Below are positions 11,440 to 22,534 of a DNA stretch of 64,000 nt, piece by piece. The stretch's first letter is position 1. Every line of letters starts with the position of its first letter. This DNA is from Zoroaster sp. YZ-2022. Taxonomy: Eukaryota; Echinodermata; Asteroidea; Forcipulatida; Zoroasteridae. A model generated the notes under the pieces. The model was not told the origin of the DNA. It did no database searches and worked only from the letters and a program-made list of their open reading frames with translations. Location: contig CM055816.1 in assembly GCA_029582265.1 (NCBI GenBank), forward strand, positions 27,138,366 through 27,202,365, written 5' to 3'. Position numbers and translations under genes: made by a program.

Positions 11440-12660
11440 ACCCGGGCCTGAGAATTGAAAGAAAAAATGTGACAAATGAATGCCAATTGATAAAACTGAA
11501 TTATATTTTCTTGTATATTAAATAACATCTTCTTCAGTTACGGTCCTTCGTGTTTCAACGTTATACAAATAAATTGCCCGACTCTATTTGCTCCATGTTC
11601 AATAGTGTTGTTAAGTGTACATGACTATATACCAACAATTTACCAGGCAATTTGACGACTAACATTAATCATTTCCTCCAACCACTCTTACTCAAAGAAA
11701 TTGAACATGAAGGTCCCTAAGTTGTGGAATTCTGTGAAATTATCCTTTAAAAATATTCGGTATTTTAATTGAAACATAAACTAAAGACTCATTTACTAAG
11801 AAAGTATTTATAGTATAAATAAGATTCTTGTGTACATGTCCTTGTGTGAGTTTAACGTTTACTGTGCCTATAACATTATGAATATATGGTCCTTGCTCGA
11901 ACAAGCTTCATGCACATTCATAATTATATTAATTTAATATTAAATATTTCATACGTGTATGGTTTTGTTGTCCTCTTAAGTGTAGAGAAAATAAAGGAAT
12001 CATTTAAAATGCATATAAAAGGAATGCATTATTATATATTAGTTGGAATCAAAACTGCAAAATGACGAATTACATTTATAATAAATCACAATAATACTAG
12101 AAAACAACAAATAAAATTTAATATACATCAAATAAAACTAATTTAAAAAGGCACAACAGATCCTTGTTACAAAACGCTGCACGACAGTCAATATCTTGCT
12201 TCGTGGATTTTTTTCATTTCATAGACAAATAGAACTTCATTCAAGAATGGTAAATTTTGGTTTTCTAATGCACTTCTCTATTGGAATCAAAATGAGGCTC
12301 GTGTCTTAAATAGTGTGGTGCCTTGCAAACTCATAGTGATTTATGATTAGCTGGCTGGTTACCAGATAAATATGGCCTCAATGTGATGAGGATCTATTAT
12401 AAGACGACTTACTGACAAGCAATGTTTGTTTTAAATTAAAAACAATAAAGTCATGGCAAATTTATCATACATGTCTAGTTTACTTACATGTTGTCGATGT
12501 CAACTATACTATCCTCATACTATCTATTTTGATGTAATGGAAAAGTTCTTTGGGGGAAAATTGCCTTGCTCCTACCTATGCTCCTAGGAGGACGAATTTT
12601 AAGACCTGTGAGGTGATCAGACATTGTTAAATTAGATCGGTAAAACACCACTAAGGTTTT
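11440..12660 (+). repeat. Dispersed repeat F2 (old LINE 3'-end-like)
   Basis: A 1.2-kb unit recurs at 27005-27960 and 28100-28810, and at 24640-26230 where it is split by another LINE. Short phrases translate like a LINE C-terminus in broken frames (near 11711: KLWNSVKLSFKN, then KTHLLRKYL after a shift), so it is probably a decayed LINE 3' end with its UTR. Numerous stops and indels mean no function is expected. The copy at 11628-11640 serves as an empty site for the LINE insertion at 24775. Confidence 0.65.
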
Positions 12661-14200
12661 TGGAAATTGGGGTTAAGTATGGTCGCCAGCTTTATTATTT
12701 TAATGTCAGAATAACTGATATGATGGGCCTTATAACCAATTCAAGAAAATCTCTTGTCAACCGAATCCTTCCATCCTATAGGTGTAATAGACCTTTAATT
12801 AATAAACCGCAGCCATCTTTGCTTTCCTGTACACAAGTCTACGAGAATCAGAATGAGGCATGTGTACAACTGAACCAGTAGACAGGTTCCTTACAATGTG
12901 ATGGCTTCAATCATAACGATATCTCTACTGCCCGTAGATAGTACGAAACAAGAATCAGAGTATCCTTACGGGGTTAATTAATTGCATCACAGATTTGTTT
13001 CACTTTGCAATATTTCCTCCTCAGTCTTCCTTTTCCCGGAAGTTTAACTTTCTTTCCTCCCCCCCCCCCACCACCTTTCTTTTGCTTTCTTTTGCCTGTA
13101 ATCTCCTGACGAACTAGGCAAATGAGACAGATAGGAATCTGTCCTTAAATATCATACCCAGGCCTGAGAATTGAAAGTAAAAATGTGACAAATGAATGCC
13201 AATTGATGACATTTTGATCAACCGCTTGTGACTGGTTTTGACGGAATTTAATGAACTTAGTGACACTTTCAATTAGAATGTACTTATTTTGGTGATTAGT
13301 TGGGTTAAATGACGATAGAATGCTCAACTTATTTGAATGTATATTTTTGCAGATTAAAACTGAATTTTTTTAGCAAATTGAATGAAAACGCTATGATTGT
13401 ATTCTTCTTCTTGTCATGTCTTCGATACAATAGGAGTTAGTGTTAGATGACGTTCTTCCATTTCTCCACGCATCGTTGTGCACAGGGATTGTACTCTGCC
13501 AGATCTTCAGTTGAGCACAGTTTAGGTAGTTGAGGGAAGGTGAGAAGATGTCCCATATCTAGGGGTCCAGTGTCACATTCACATATACATGTAGTTGTAT
13601 TTGTAGTGTACCCCCATTCTACCATTGCCACTTTTGTGCAACCAACTTTGCTGCAGAGGCGGTTAAATTACCTTTTTTAAATTATTTTTTCTAATTATTT
13701 TTATTTTAGTTGTATTTGTTTATATTATGTTTACTATTATTGATCACTTTACTCTTATCTTGTGAATTATATTTTCATTCTCAGGGCCACGATGGAGACC
13801 CCATGTTATGTGAACGGATTACTCTCATAAAAGATAAGAAATAAATAAATAAAACTACCTGGGAAGCAGTAATCTGAGGATCTCTAGAAGCGGATGCGAT
13901 TTTTTTTTAATTATAAAATAGAGTAAACCACAACAATTTTGCATATTTTTTAATGGGATCACTTACAAAATATATACCTGTATATATTCTGTAGGTGCCG
14001 TTATTCTGTAGGTGCCGTTATTCTACGTACAGTCAGTATCGTACTCTCTGCAATGACACTGGTGGATGTGCAAAGGGATTAGCGCTATCGTATACAACTT
14101 TCAGTTTAGACTTAATTAAACCTGTATACTTCGTCTGTATTTTTCAGTGTAGATTTAACTCATCAATAGGGCATTCTGAAGTTACATAATTATTACGTCT
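12661..14200. other. No gene; repeat copies
   Basis: The stretch 12790-12960 matches 40221-40370 (CCATCTTTGCTTTCCTG, ACACAAGTCTANGAGAATCAG, TGTACAACTGAACCAGTAGAC). The stretch 13150-13330 is repeat F1 and 13975-14095 is repeat F4. The frames at 12660-12881 and 13443-13631 have no recognised domain. Confidence 0.5.
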
Positions 14201-14211
14201 TTATTATTATT

Positions 14212-14337
<126 letters not shown>

Positions 14338-14409
14338 ATTATTTATATTTTCCCAGAGTATATTTATATTTTCCCAGAGTCGAGTAAATACTCCCTTTAT
14401 TCATTTTCA

Positions 14410-15110
14410 TTTCATTTCATTTCATTTATTTGTTTCTTCTCAGTGTACATACAATGATATTCAACGTATTAATTAACAATATGTAATATGTTACATACAA
14501 AGAGAAAGGAAGTGATCTAAAAAACCTTGATAGGCTTAACGAGTAGAGCCACTCCCTGTGCAGAAAAAAATATAATAGTATAATATAAATAATAGATTGA
14601 TAATAGATTGATAGATAGATCAACTGAAATAAGGCATATAACAAAATTCAAAACATAATATAAGAAGCATACTTAATAGCTACTTGAATAATATGCACTA
14701 AGATTCTTTTTGAATGAGTTTGGTGAAACATATTTTCTCATAGTATTAGGCAAAGAATTCCAGCAAGATAACGTAAGCTCTGCTTTACAATGTTAGTCCG
14801 AGGACATGGTTTATGCATGTTATCGGCCTGTCTCGTATTGTGTACATGTATGTCTTTGTTGTACACAAATAAATATGTGAATATGGAAGGATTAAGATTA
14901 TTTATAGAACGGTATGCAAAAGTGGCTATATGAACATTGAGTGAAGCGAATAGCTTGCTGGTGTGATCATTGAAATTAGCAGACGATATATGGCGAATTG
15001 CTCTTTTTTGGAGAGTCAAAAGCTTTTTAATATTAGAATACGTTGTACCAGACCAAACAGTCATACAATAAGTCATGTGAGGATACAAAAAAATGTGATA
15101 TTTACAGGAT
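14410..15110 (-). mobile_element. 5'-truncated LINE 3' end (A), decayed
   Basis: The minus-strand frame from about 15100 reads YPHMTYCMTVWSGTTY, then LLTLQKRAIRHIS, SKLFASLNV and HNTRQADNMHKPCPRTNI, typical of the region after the reverse transcriptase in L2/CR1/jockey-type LINEs. A frameshift near 14765 moves the end (WNSLPNTMRKYVSPNSFKKN) to another frame, with its stop at about 14673. A short 3' UTR ends in a TGAAA-type microrepeat around 14404-14430. No catalytic domain remains. Confidence 0.72.
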
Positions 15111-15488
15111 TCCACCCCTCAGACATAGGAGAATTGTTAATGACTGTTTATTTCTATATAAATGTTTTCACAATCACTTTAGGACCACTGACTGCAATCC
15201 ATTTAGTTTACATGTTTCTAATCGGCGTACAAGGCATGCCAATGAACACATCCTCCATGTCCCAAGGAATCGCGTTGAGGTGACAAAGCGTGGTTTTATA
15301 TCAAGGATTTCATCCACCTGTAACGGGCTCCATGTGACTTGTGATGTGTTCGGGGCTCCATCTATTAATTCTTTCCGTACTCAGGTTTTCCGTGCCTTAG
15401 CCAGTACCAGCAACTGATATGTATTGAAGTGTCTTAAAATTGTTGCAATCTATTGTTATGTAATTTTTAATTCATTGTTTTATATTTA
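15100..15488 (+). mobile_element. 5'-truncated LINE 3' end (B)
   Basis: The frame ends at 15417 and contains LRHRRIVNDCLFLYKCFHNH, NRRTRHANEHILHVPR and APSINSFRTQVFRAL, matching the C-terminal tail of jockey-superfamily LINE ORF2 proteins. It starts abruptly where LINE A ends, in the opposite direction, so two truncated LINE stubs abut at about 15100. The short 3' UTR reaches the TA target site of the Tc1 element at 15491. Confidence 0.68.
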
Positions 15489-15492
15489 TATA

Positions 15493-16982
15493 CTAACGGA
15501 AAAAAGTAACTGTGCATTACATAAAATTTCATAAAGTAAAAGATGTTTGAAAAGTTAAAAACATAACCGTAAATAAACATTCAGCAAAGCATTTTGCATT
15601 AAATTTGATGTCACGTATCGCGCGTGGCACGTGCACTTTGTGCACAATGAACTTACTCACGTTTTGCATGATGTTGGACACATGAAGGTCACACACCTGA
15701 TTTTGAAAATTGAACAATGGTTGATTATTCTCTAGCCTCTAAAGGTTTTGAAAAACACGTTCATTTGAACCTAAACTGTGCGTACGTCATGCCCCGGCTT
15801 ACAGAAAATCAGCGTCTCCGCGCCGTGGGTATGCTGGAGGCTGGAATGGCCCAAAATGAAGTGGCAAGACATTTTGGTGTCCATCGAAACACAATATCAT
15901 CGCTATGGAGACGTTTTCAACAGAATGCGAACACGCGAGATTTGCCTCGGACCGGCCGTCCACGCGTGACGTCACGTCAGCAAGACAACCATATTCGGCT
16001 GACCCATCTAAGGAATCGATTCCAGACTGCTAGTTTGACTGCTCGAACCATTCCTGGCTTACGTCGTATCAGTAACCGACTGAGGGAGCACAACATCCGG
16101 CCCAGACGGCCTGCAATACGTCCAGTTTTGCTCCAACGTCACCGACAGGCACGTCTTGCCTGGTGCAGACAGCATCTACGGTACAGGAGACAAGATTGGG
16201 ATGGTGTTCTGTTCACTGACGAGTCGAGATTTCATCTGGACGGCTCAGATGGCAGGGCAAGGGTGTACAGACGTCCAGGTGAACGGTATGCCGACGCATG
16301 CGTTGTTCAACGTCGAGCGTTTAGTGGCGGCAGCGTTATGGTATGGGGAGGCATCACATCTCATGGGCGGACACAACTTGTCATTGTCAATGGCAATCTG
16401 ACAGGTCTGAGATACAGGGACGAGATCATTGGGCCTCATGTGCAAGCGTTCATTCAAAGACAAGGACGTAACATCACGCTTCAGCAAGATAATGCCCGTC
16501 CACATGTCGCTCGTGTTGTGACAGATTTCCTGAGACAGCAGAACATTCCGGTACTCCCTGGCCAGCTGTTTCTCCGGACCTGTCCCCTATCGAGCACGCT
16601 TGGGATGAAATGGAGCGACGTTTACGTCAAGCCCAGAATCAGCCATTGACGTTAGCTGAATTGGGACAAGCGTTGGTTCAGACATGGAACAACATTCCCC
16701 AAGCTTTCTTCAATCGCTTAGTGTCGTCTATGCGTCGTCGTTGTCAAGCCTGCATCAACGCCAATGGTGGACACACACGATACTGAGTTTGTGAACTGAC
16801 TTTTGACACCACATCTCTTCAAGGACGTGTCACGAAGCCTAGTGTCCAAGCATACAGATTTCGAGATTATCCTGTTAACAGTTAAACAGTGATTTAACAG
16901 AACACCACAAATCATTGTATTATCTTTTTTCATTAAAAAATAGCATAACTTCAAATGATGCACAGTTACTTTATTCCAGTAG
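15493..16982 (+). mobile_element. Complete Tc1/mariner (Tc1-type) transposon
   Basis: Inverted termini at 15493-15517 and 16958-16982 match at 22 of 25 positions and share AAAGTAACTGTGCAT. They are flanked on both sides by TA (15491-15492 and 16983-16984), the Tc1/mariner target duplication. The 1,490-bp length is normal for Tc1 elements. The single gene inside carries one frameshift, so this copy cannot supply its own transposase. The right end abuts the ATCATTT array directly. Confidence 0.92.
15789..16786 (+). pseudogene. Tc1-type transposase, one frameshift
   Basis: The natural start is the ATG at 15789 (MPRLTENQ), not the longer upstream opening. In order: a paired-type helix-turn-helix at residues 8-42, a GRPR motif at 57-59, and the DDE domain with D144 (FTDESRF) and D234 (LQQDNARPH). 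A missing base near 16557-16560 shifts the frame just before the final motif. In the other frame SPDLSPIEHAWDEM follows, and its glutamate falls 35 residues after D234 (DD34E, the Tc1 signature). The shifted frame ends with RCQACINANGGHTRY and stop at 16784-16786. The usual family length is about 340 residues; this would be about 332. One lesion suggests fairly recent inactivation or a sequencing error. Confidence 0.92.
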
Positions 16983-16984
16983 TA

Positions 16985-17125
16985 TATATCATTTATCATT
17001 TATCATTTATCATTTATCATTTATATTTATCATTTATCATTTATCATTTATCATTTATCATTTATCATTTATCATTTATCATTTATCATTCATCATTTAT
17101 ATTTATATTTATATTTATCATTTCC
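16985..17125. repeat. (ATCATTT)n array, 7-bp unit
   Basis: About 17 ATCATTT units with ATATTT variants, starting immediately beyond the Tc1 right terminus. Confidence 0.95.
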
Positions 17126-17158
17126 TGTAATTGGCGGCTCGTCTGCTGTTGGAATTGG

Positions 17159-17340
<182 letters not shown>

Positions 17341-18118
17341 TGCTTAGGTAATGAATGTTTCAGTTTAGAAAGGATCCCAACACCTCTGGCAATCTTTGTC
17401 GAAATGGACTTATTATGATTTTTCCATGTCAGGCCAGAGTCAATAATAACCCCTTAAAAAGTTGTATAATTCACCCTATTTAAACACTTTCCATCCATTT
17501 TAATGTTAAATGACACGTGAACAATGTCTCTTATTATTATTAAAAACAATATAATTAGTCTTACTCACATTAAGAGATAGTTTATTAGCAGAAAACCATG
17601 CGTAAAATTTTGTAAGTTCTTGACAAATTGTATCATTCATAACAATAGAATTACGGCCAGTAAATTTTTTTTATTTGTATCCTCCGCAAAGAAAATGGTG
17701 CAGCATTTCTTTGAAACTTGGTAAATATCATTAACATAAAATAATAAAGAGCAACGGTCCTAAAATAGAACCTAGAAAAATTGAACAATATTCAATGGAT
17801 TTGAATCTACATTATTGAAGGTTGTGAATTGCATTCTATTAGAAAGATAACTTTGAATCCAATTAAGTGCGATACCTCTAATACCATAAATGTGATAATT
17901 TCATTTATAAAATCTGGTGATCGATGGTGTCAAACGCTTTTGACAAATCTAAAAATACGCCCACTGAGATCATTTTCTTATCCATCGCATCACACAACCT
18001 ATCCAGAACATCTGATAGAGCAAGCTCAGTTGAATGACCTGGACGGAAACCGTATTGTCCTTTATACAAAATATTGTGTTTATTGATGAAATTGTGAATA
18101 CGGTTATAAACTATTCTC

Positions 18119-18799
18119 TCAAATATCTTGGAAAACCACGATAATTAATACAGAAACTGGTCGATAATTGTCACTAACTTCAGGATCACCTTTTTTATAT
18201 ACAGGGATAACTTTGGTTATTTTTATACGATCGGGAACAATACCCATTGATAAAGATAAATTAATAATATGAGTAAGAGGTTTTACAATAAAATGAATGA
18301 CTTTTCGTAATATAGAGGGCTTTAGATTATCAAAACCAGCAGATTTATTTGGTTTCAAACAAGATAGAGCAACCTTATATATTTCATGTTCATCTGTCGG
18401 TGACACAAAGAGAGTCGAAGGATTAGCATTCTTTAGATACTGAGCTGCGGTTGTATTGCTGTGAATATTAGAAGTCAGTGTAGGTCCAATGTTTACAAAA
18501 ACATCATTCAATGCATTAGCAATTTGATTGGGATCGTTAATTAAATTTCCTTCAAATTTTAATGTATCAGGTATACTGGACTTACTATTTTTTGTATGCA
18601 AGATACCATTAATAATTGACCATGTACGCTTAATATCATTCTTACAATTATACAAATTTGTCGGAAAATACCGTTTTTTAGAAATACGAATAACATGGGT
18701 TAATTTATTGCGATACACACGAAACTGATCAGAATTGAGGACCTCTTCAAAACTTACGATACAGCTTATTTTTGCGTTTAATAGACTGTAAGATACCAT
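18119..18799 (-). pseudogene. LINE C reverse transcriptase N-terminal fragment
   Basis: The frame covers the connector and first RT motifs: KSAGFDNLKPSILRK, GIVPDRIKITKVIPVYKKGD and NYRPVSVL. The catalytic FADD region lies downstream in another frame, with one aspartate changed (FAED). It lies just 3' of the linker frame at 18803-19039 on the minus strand. Confidence 0.82.
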
Positions 18800-19303
18800 T
18801 CGTTATCCATGGGTGGCGCTTTTTACGACGTTTAGAGTTACTGATATATATATTAACGGGAAACATTCATCATAAGTCTTTTGAAAAGCTGAAGTAAAAT
18901 TATCATAAGCAAGGTTCACATCCTCAATTGAATATATATAATTCCAGTCGAAATAACGCATGGTGTTAATGAATTGATCAGTATTAATGGTAGAATAATT
19001 TCTAGTGTAGTAGCCGTTGTCAACTAGGAAAGTGATCACTTATATCTGAAATCAACACACCAGGAATGAAATCACCTTTATAATTTGTAAATATATTATC
19101 AATTAAAGAGGCAGAACTATCACTAACTCGAGTAGGCTTTGTAATTGTGGGGAAAAGTTGTTGCAAAATACAGTATTCATGAGATCAGCAGACCCACTCT
19201 TCAGTAAATCAATATTAAAATCGCCCATAATGTAACCATCTTTGTTTTCACATGAGATCTTATTCAGGATAGTATTTATATACTCATTGAAGGAAGAAAT
19301 GGA

Positions 19304-19726
19304 CTACATGAGAATATAAACTACACCAATAATGCCACTCTTTCCATTCAAATCGGTAATCTCAATAAAAAGACTTTCAATCACTGAATTGAAGAAGGAG
19401 ATGTCACTCCTTTTTATGAAATTATGTGTATTTGAAATAAAGATGCATATCCCTCCCCCTTTTCTATTTTGTCTATGACTTTCTACAAGTGTATAGTGGT
19501 CGAGTTGAATTAATGGGGATATTTGATCACTAAACCATGTTTCACTGAAGCCTATGGCAGAAAACTCATGGTTAAGGAGAGACAGAAAGTCACCAATTGA
19601 ATTAAATGTTTTGTTGAGGCTACGACTATTGACATGAAAAAGAGAACAAGAATCATGAGTGAGCTGGTTGAATGAATCTATATCGAAATAACAATATGTG
19701 TCTATAGAGATATAGTGGAGTACCAA
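19304..19726 (-). pseudogene. LINE C endonuclease (APE type) fragment
   Basis: The fragment contains FHVNSRSLNKTF (asparagine motif), IGFSETWFSD (catalytic glutamate) and GGGICIFI, the first half of an apurinic-type endonuclease. It ends at VVYILM where the usual VYRPP block would begin, so the D-x-N and S-D-H half is broken or in other frames. It is part of the ORF2 relic running to 17341. Confidence 0.82.
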
Positions 19727-19745
19727 TATGGCCCTGGGGTGGATG

Positions 19746-20009
19746 CCTTTATTTGTAAGGCACCAATAGGCAAGCCTCTATCTAGTAGAGACCAGGGTGC
19801 GATCAATGAAACAACCAACATAAACAGGAATTAGCGACCGCAGGTAACTAATGAACCAATTAGAGCTCAGTGTGTACCAGAGCCTTTGAGACTTGTGCCC
19901 AGCCCGAAAAGCTGTATTGAAAACTCTCATAATGTGACCGCCTTAAGACTACAATGGTGAGTAAAACTATGGAACAACCTTGACACAGTAACAATAATCG
20001 TCCGTTGCG
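19746..20009. other. Possible LINE C 5' region; no gene
   Basis: Unrecognised sequence upstream of the LINE C endonuclease. No coding signal. The 5' limit of the element cannot be fixed by eye. Confidence 0.35.
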
Positions 20010-20205
20010 TACAGCAAGCAGTAATTATCAGACGCGTACGTGTTATTGTCGTACACGCAGACAGTAATTATCAGTTGCGTGCGTGCTATTATCAGTTGTG
20101 TACGTGCTAATTATAGTACACACATACAGTAATTATCAGTTGTGTACGTGCTAATTATAGTACACGCATACAGTAATTATCAGTTGTGTACATGTTAACC
20201 GCTCT
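20010..20205. repeat. Degenerate tandem repeat, about 45-60 bp unit
   Basis: Four copies of the phrase CAGTAATTATCAGNTGNGTACGTG, linked by CTAATTATAGTACACNCATA or shorter variants. The last two units are nearly identical. Confidence 0.85.
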
Positions 20206-20572
20206 AGGTTGGCTGGTAAGAAAACAATTATACCATTGTTCATTATCCACTACTTGGGAAGGCGAAGAAATGGAACTTGTTGCAGATTCTCTACAGCTGG
20301 GGGAATGGAGAAAGCATGGGCGGAGCCAGTGTCTCTAAAAACAGGGGGCATGCAACAAAAAGGGTAGAACACTGCTAAAAAAGAGATACTCTAAAACGTA
20401 TGGTAAACTTAAGTGCAAGTTGGCGAATTTCCAGCGCGCTGGTTTTATTGGCAGTGGGCGGGCATGACGACCGGTTGTCTGTTGCTGTTTTTACGTCTGT
20501 TGATTGTCAGACCTTTTGGCCGTCTGTTTATCTGTCCTTTTGCCGTCTGTCCATTTGTCTTGTTTCATGTAT
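20206..20572. other. No gene seen
   Basis: Unrecognised sequence between two tandem arrays. It includes a GGCGGAGCCAG...GGGGGCATG phrase (20320-20350) like worn DNA-transposon termini elsewhere in the window, but no partner or target duplication was found. Confidence 0.3.
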
Positions 20573-21170
20573 TTTGTTTTCATCGATTTCTCTTACCCCT
20601 CCCTTCCCTTCCCGTCCCCTCTCTTCCCCTCGCTTTGCCCCTCGGAACCACCGATAAGAGAAAAAGAGAGCATCAAGCTACCCTGCCTTACCCCTCCATT
20701 CCCTTCCCCTCCCCTCTCTTCCCCTCGCTTTACCCCTCGGATTCACTGATAAGAGAAGGAGAGAGCACCAAGCTACCCTACCTTACCCCTCCCTTCCCTT
20801 TCCCTCCCTATCTTCCCCTCGCTTTGCCCCTTGTATTCAGCGATAAGAGAAAGAGAGCATCAAGCTTGCCTGCCTTACCCCTCCCTTCCCTTCCCCTCCC
20901 CTATCATCCCCTCACTTTGCCCCTCGGATTCACCGATAAGAGAAGGAGAGAGCATCAAGCTACCCTGCCTCACCCTCTCCCTTCCCTTCCCCTCCCCTAT
21001 CATCCCCTCACTTTGCCCCTCGGATTCACCGATAAGAGAAGGAGAGAGCATCAAGCTACACGGCCTTACCCCTCCCTTCCCTTCCCCTCCCCTATCTTCC
21101 CCTCGCCTTTCCCCTCGGATTCACCGATAAGAGAAAGAGAGAGCATCAAGCTACCCTACCTTTACCCTTT
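20573..21170. repeat. Tandem repeat, about 95-bp unit, 6 copies
   Basis: Each unit has a pyrimidine block (CCCTTCCCCTCCCCT and TCTTCCCCTCGCTTTGCCCCT) followed by a short purine-rich block (CCGATAAGAGAAGGAGAGAG, then CATCAAGCTACC). Unit starts fall near 20650, 20746, 20840, 20932, 21029 and 21123. Overlapping proline/serine-rich open frames are artefacts. Confidence 0.92.
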
Positions 21171-21499
21171 TGGAGATTGTTTTAAATATATGTGAGTGTT
21201 TTTGCCCCGTAAAATACTCAATATATTACATTAGCATATGGTGGAGCTACAGTGCTGGATAAACATAACTTATTTCTGTTTATCCTAATGGAGGAAAGAA
21301 GAGGCAAGCAAGATATGATTTTGTAAATTAATAATTTTCTCCATCTCACTTGTTAAATTGTCATACTAAACAACATGGTATTTTACAGCAGCTACGACAG
21401 TCTCTGTTCACGTAGAGTTACTGTCAGCAAAGTCAATAGTTTTTCTCAATATTGTCACTTTAGCCAAGCATGACTTCCCTGCTGAGCGTAATTCAATTC
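21171..21499. other. No gene seen
   Basis: AT-rich sequence without recognisable exons or repeats matched by eye. Confidence 0.35.
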
Positions 21500-21765
21500 T
21501 ACTTTCCGCATCATTTATTGGTTATTGTAGTCAGTTGAGGTGCGAACTGATTGGTACAAGTCTATGTTTACCTTTATGCAATGTAGAATACACAACTGTA
21601 GTGTATAAATGGTACACTATAGAAGTGTGTACAACACTTGAGTTATTTATATTCCAATGAGTTAACATTCAAACAATTTAATAGAGCTGGATTTGAACCT
21701 GCTACATCCGGGTTAATGTGCTGTGCTCTACCAACTGAGCTATCTAGCCCTATGTTGGCGGTCTT
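21500..21765 (-). repeat. Repeat with tRNA-Ile-like SINE head
   Basis: The stretch 21500-21600 repeats 6825-6905. The minus-strand stretch 21750-21681 reads TAGATAGCTCAGTTGGTAGAGC...GGTTCAAATCC, a diverged second copy of the tRNA-Ile-like head at 7380-7454. Both loci therefore carry the same composite unit in the same relative order. Confidence 0.7.
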
Positions 21766-22064
21766 TTACTTCTCTTATACTGCGTTAGCTGGCTTTTGTT
21801 TGTAACATAATTAGCTATTTATCTAATTAATTATATTGTAGTTGTATTCGTTTATACTCTGTTTAATATTTATTGATCACTTTAATTCATCTTTTTAATT
21901 ATATCAGAAATAAATTAATAAATAAAACACAACCTGAGAAGCAGCAATCTGGGGATTACTTGAATTTTGTTATTATAAATTATAGTAAATCACAATAATT
22001 TTGCATATTTTTAATAGGGTCGGGGCACTTACAGAATATTTGTATTTATAACTTTTTAATTGGT
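21766..22064. other. AT-rich spacer, F4-type relic
   Basis: The phrase AAATCACAATAATTTTGCATATTTTTAATAGGGTC parallels 8700-8740 and 13925-13960, marking part of family F4. No gene. Confidence 0.45.
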
Positions 22065-22160
22065 TAAATTCTTGCGTCGGGAGATAAACATTTGATTTAA
22101 TTTTGCCCTGCACCGACGTGTGTATAGCACTGTATACTGAGTGCTTTCCGAGTGTCTGTA
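22065..22160 (-). mobile_element. SINE copy lacking its head (minus)
   Basis: Reverse complement of the SINE core and tail: AGACACTCGGAAAGCACTGAGT, TATACAGTGCTATACACACGTCGGTG, GCAGGGCAAAATTAAATCAA and TCCCGACGCAAGAATTTAACC. The tRNA-like head is missing. It faces the plus-strand copy at 22177. Confidence 0.78.
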
Positions 22161-22176
22161 AAAAAAGGCCAATTGT

Positions 22177-22346
22177 CGTCGGGCAAGCTCGGTGGTCGAG
22201 AGGTTAAGACGTCTGCACTAGTAAGCAGGAGGTTGTGGGTTCGAATCCCACCCGAGTCGCCTGTGTAGTTTTTTCACAGACACTCGGAAAGCACTGAGTA
22301 TACAGTGCTATGTACACACATCGGTGTAGGGCAAAATTAAATCAAT
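22177..22346 (+). mobile_element. SINE with tRNA-Leu/Ser-like head
   Basis: This is the most complete copy in the window. A head GGGCAAGCTCGGTGGTCGAGAG (A-box region) leads to TAAGACGTCTGCACTAGTAAGCAGG (anticodon arm) and the B box GGGTTCGAATCCC, then the shared core ACTCGGAAAGCACTGAGTAT and tail TCGGTGTAGGGCAAAATTAAATC. Pol III-type internal promoter elements are present in order. With the minus copy it forms an inverted repeat with about 70-bp arms. Confidence 0.82.
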
Positions 22347-22424
22347 AACTTTTTAATGCATAAGTATCTGATGTAAACTAAATTTTTGGGACTTTGTGTT
22401 TAGTGATTTAAAAAAAATAAATCC

Positions 22425-22465
22425 AAATCTAATCTAATCTAATCTATTCTAATCTAATCTAAATA
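22425..22465. repeat. (AATCT)n microsatellite
   Basis: Seven to eight imperfect AATCT units. Confidence 0.9.
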
Positions 22466-22534
22466 TGTATAAATACCTGCACATATTATGTTTGTGTCTG
22501 TATTGTACATACATGCAATATCGAATATCAAAGA

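Larger units (their letters stand above)
17341..19745 (-). mobile_element. Decayed L2/CR1-like LINE (C)
   Basis: A minus-strand ORF2 relic in several frames. An endonuclease part lies at 19304-19726, a linker at 18803-19039 and a reverse transcriptase part at 18119-18799, continuing broken to about 17500. Downstream phrases visible in shifted frames are VFLDLSKAFDTIDHQ (near 17950), a GPLLF-like block (near 17750), FAEDTN in place of FADDT (near 17690) and ANKLSLNVSKTN (near 17570). Multiple frameshifts make it dead. The (TTTA)n tail fits a jockey-superfamily LINE. Confidence 0.85.

Noticed and set aside
15717..15788. Upstream extension of the Tc1 transposase frame
   Set aside because: The conserved Tc1 N-terminus begins at the ATG at 15789; the upstream codons belong to the element's untranslated leader.
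20413..21195. 260-codon frame
   Set aside because: Translation of the 95-bp polypyrimidine tandem repeat; unit lengths vary and all frames give proline/serine/leucine strings.
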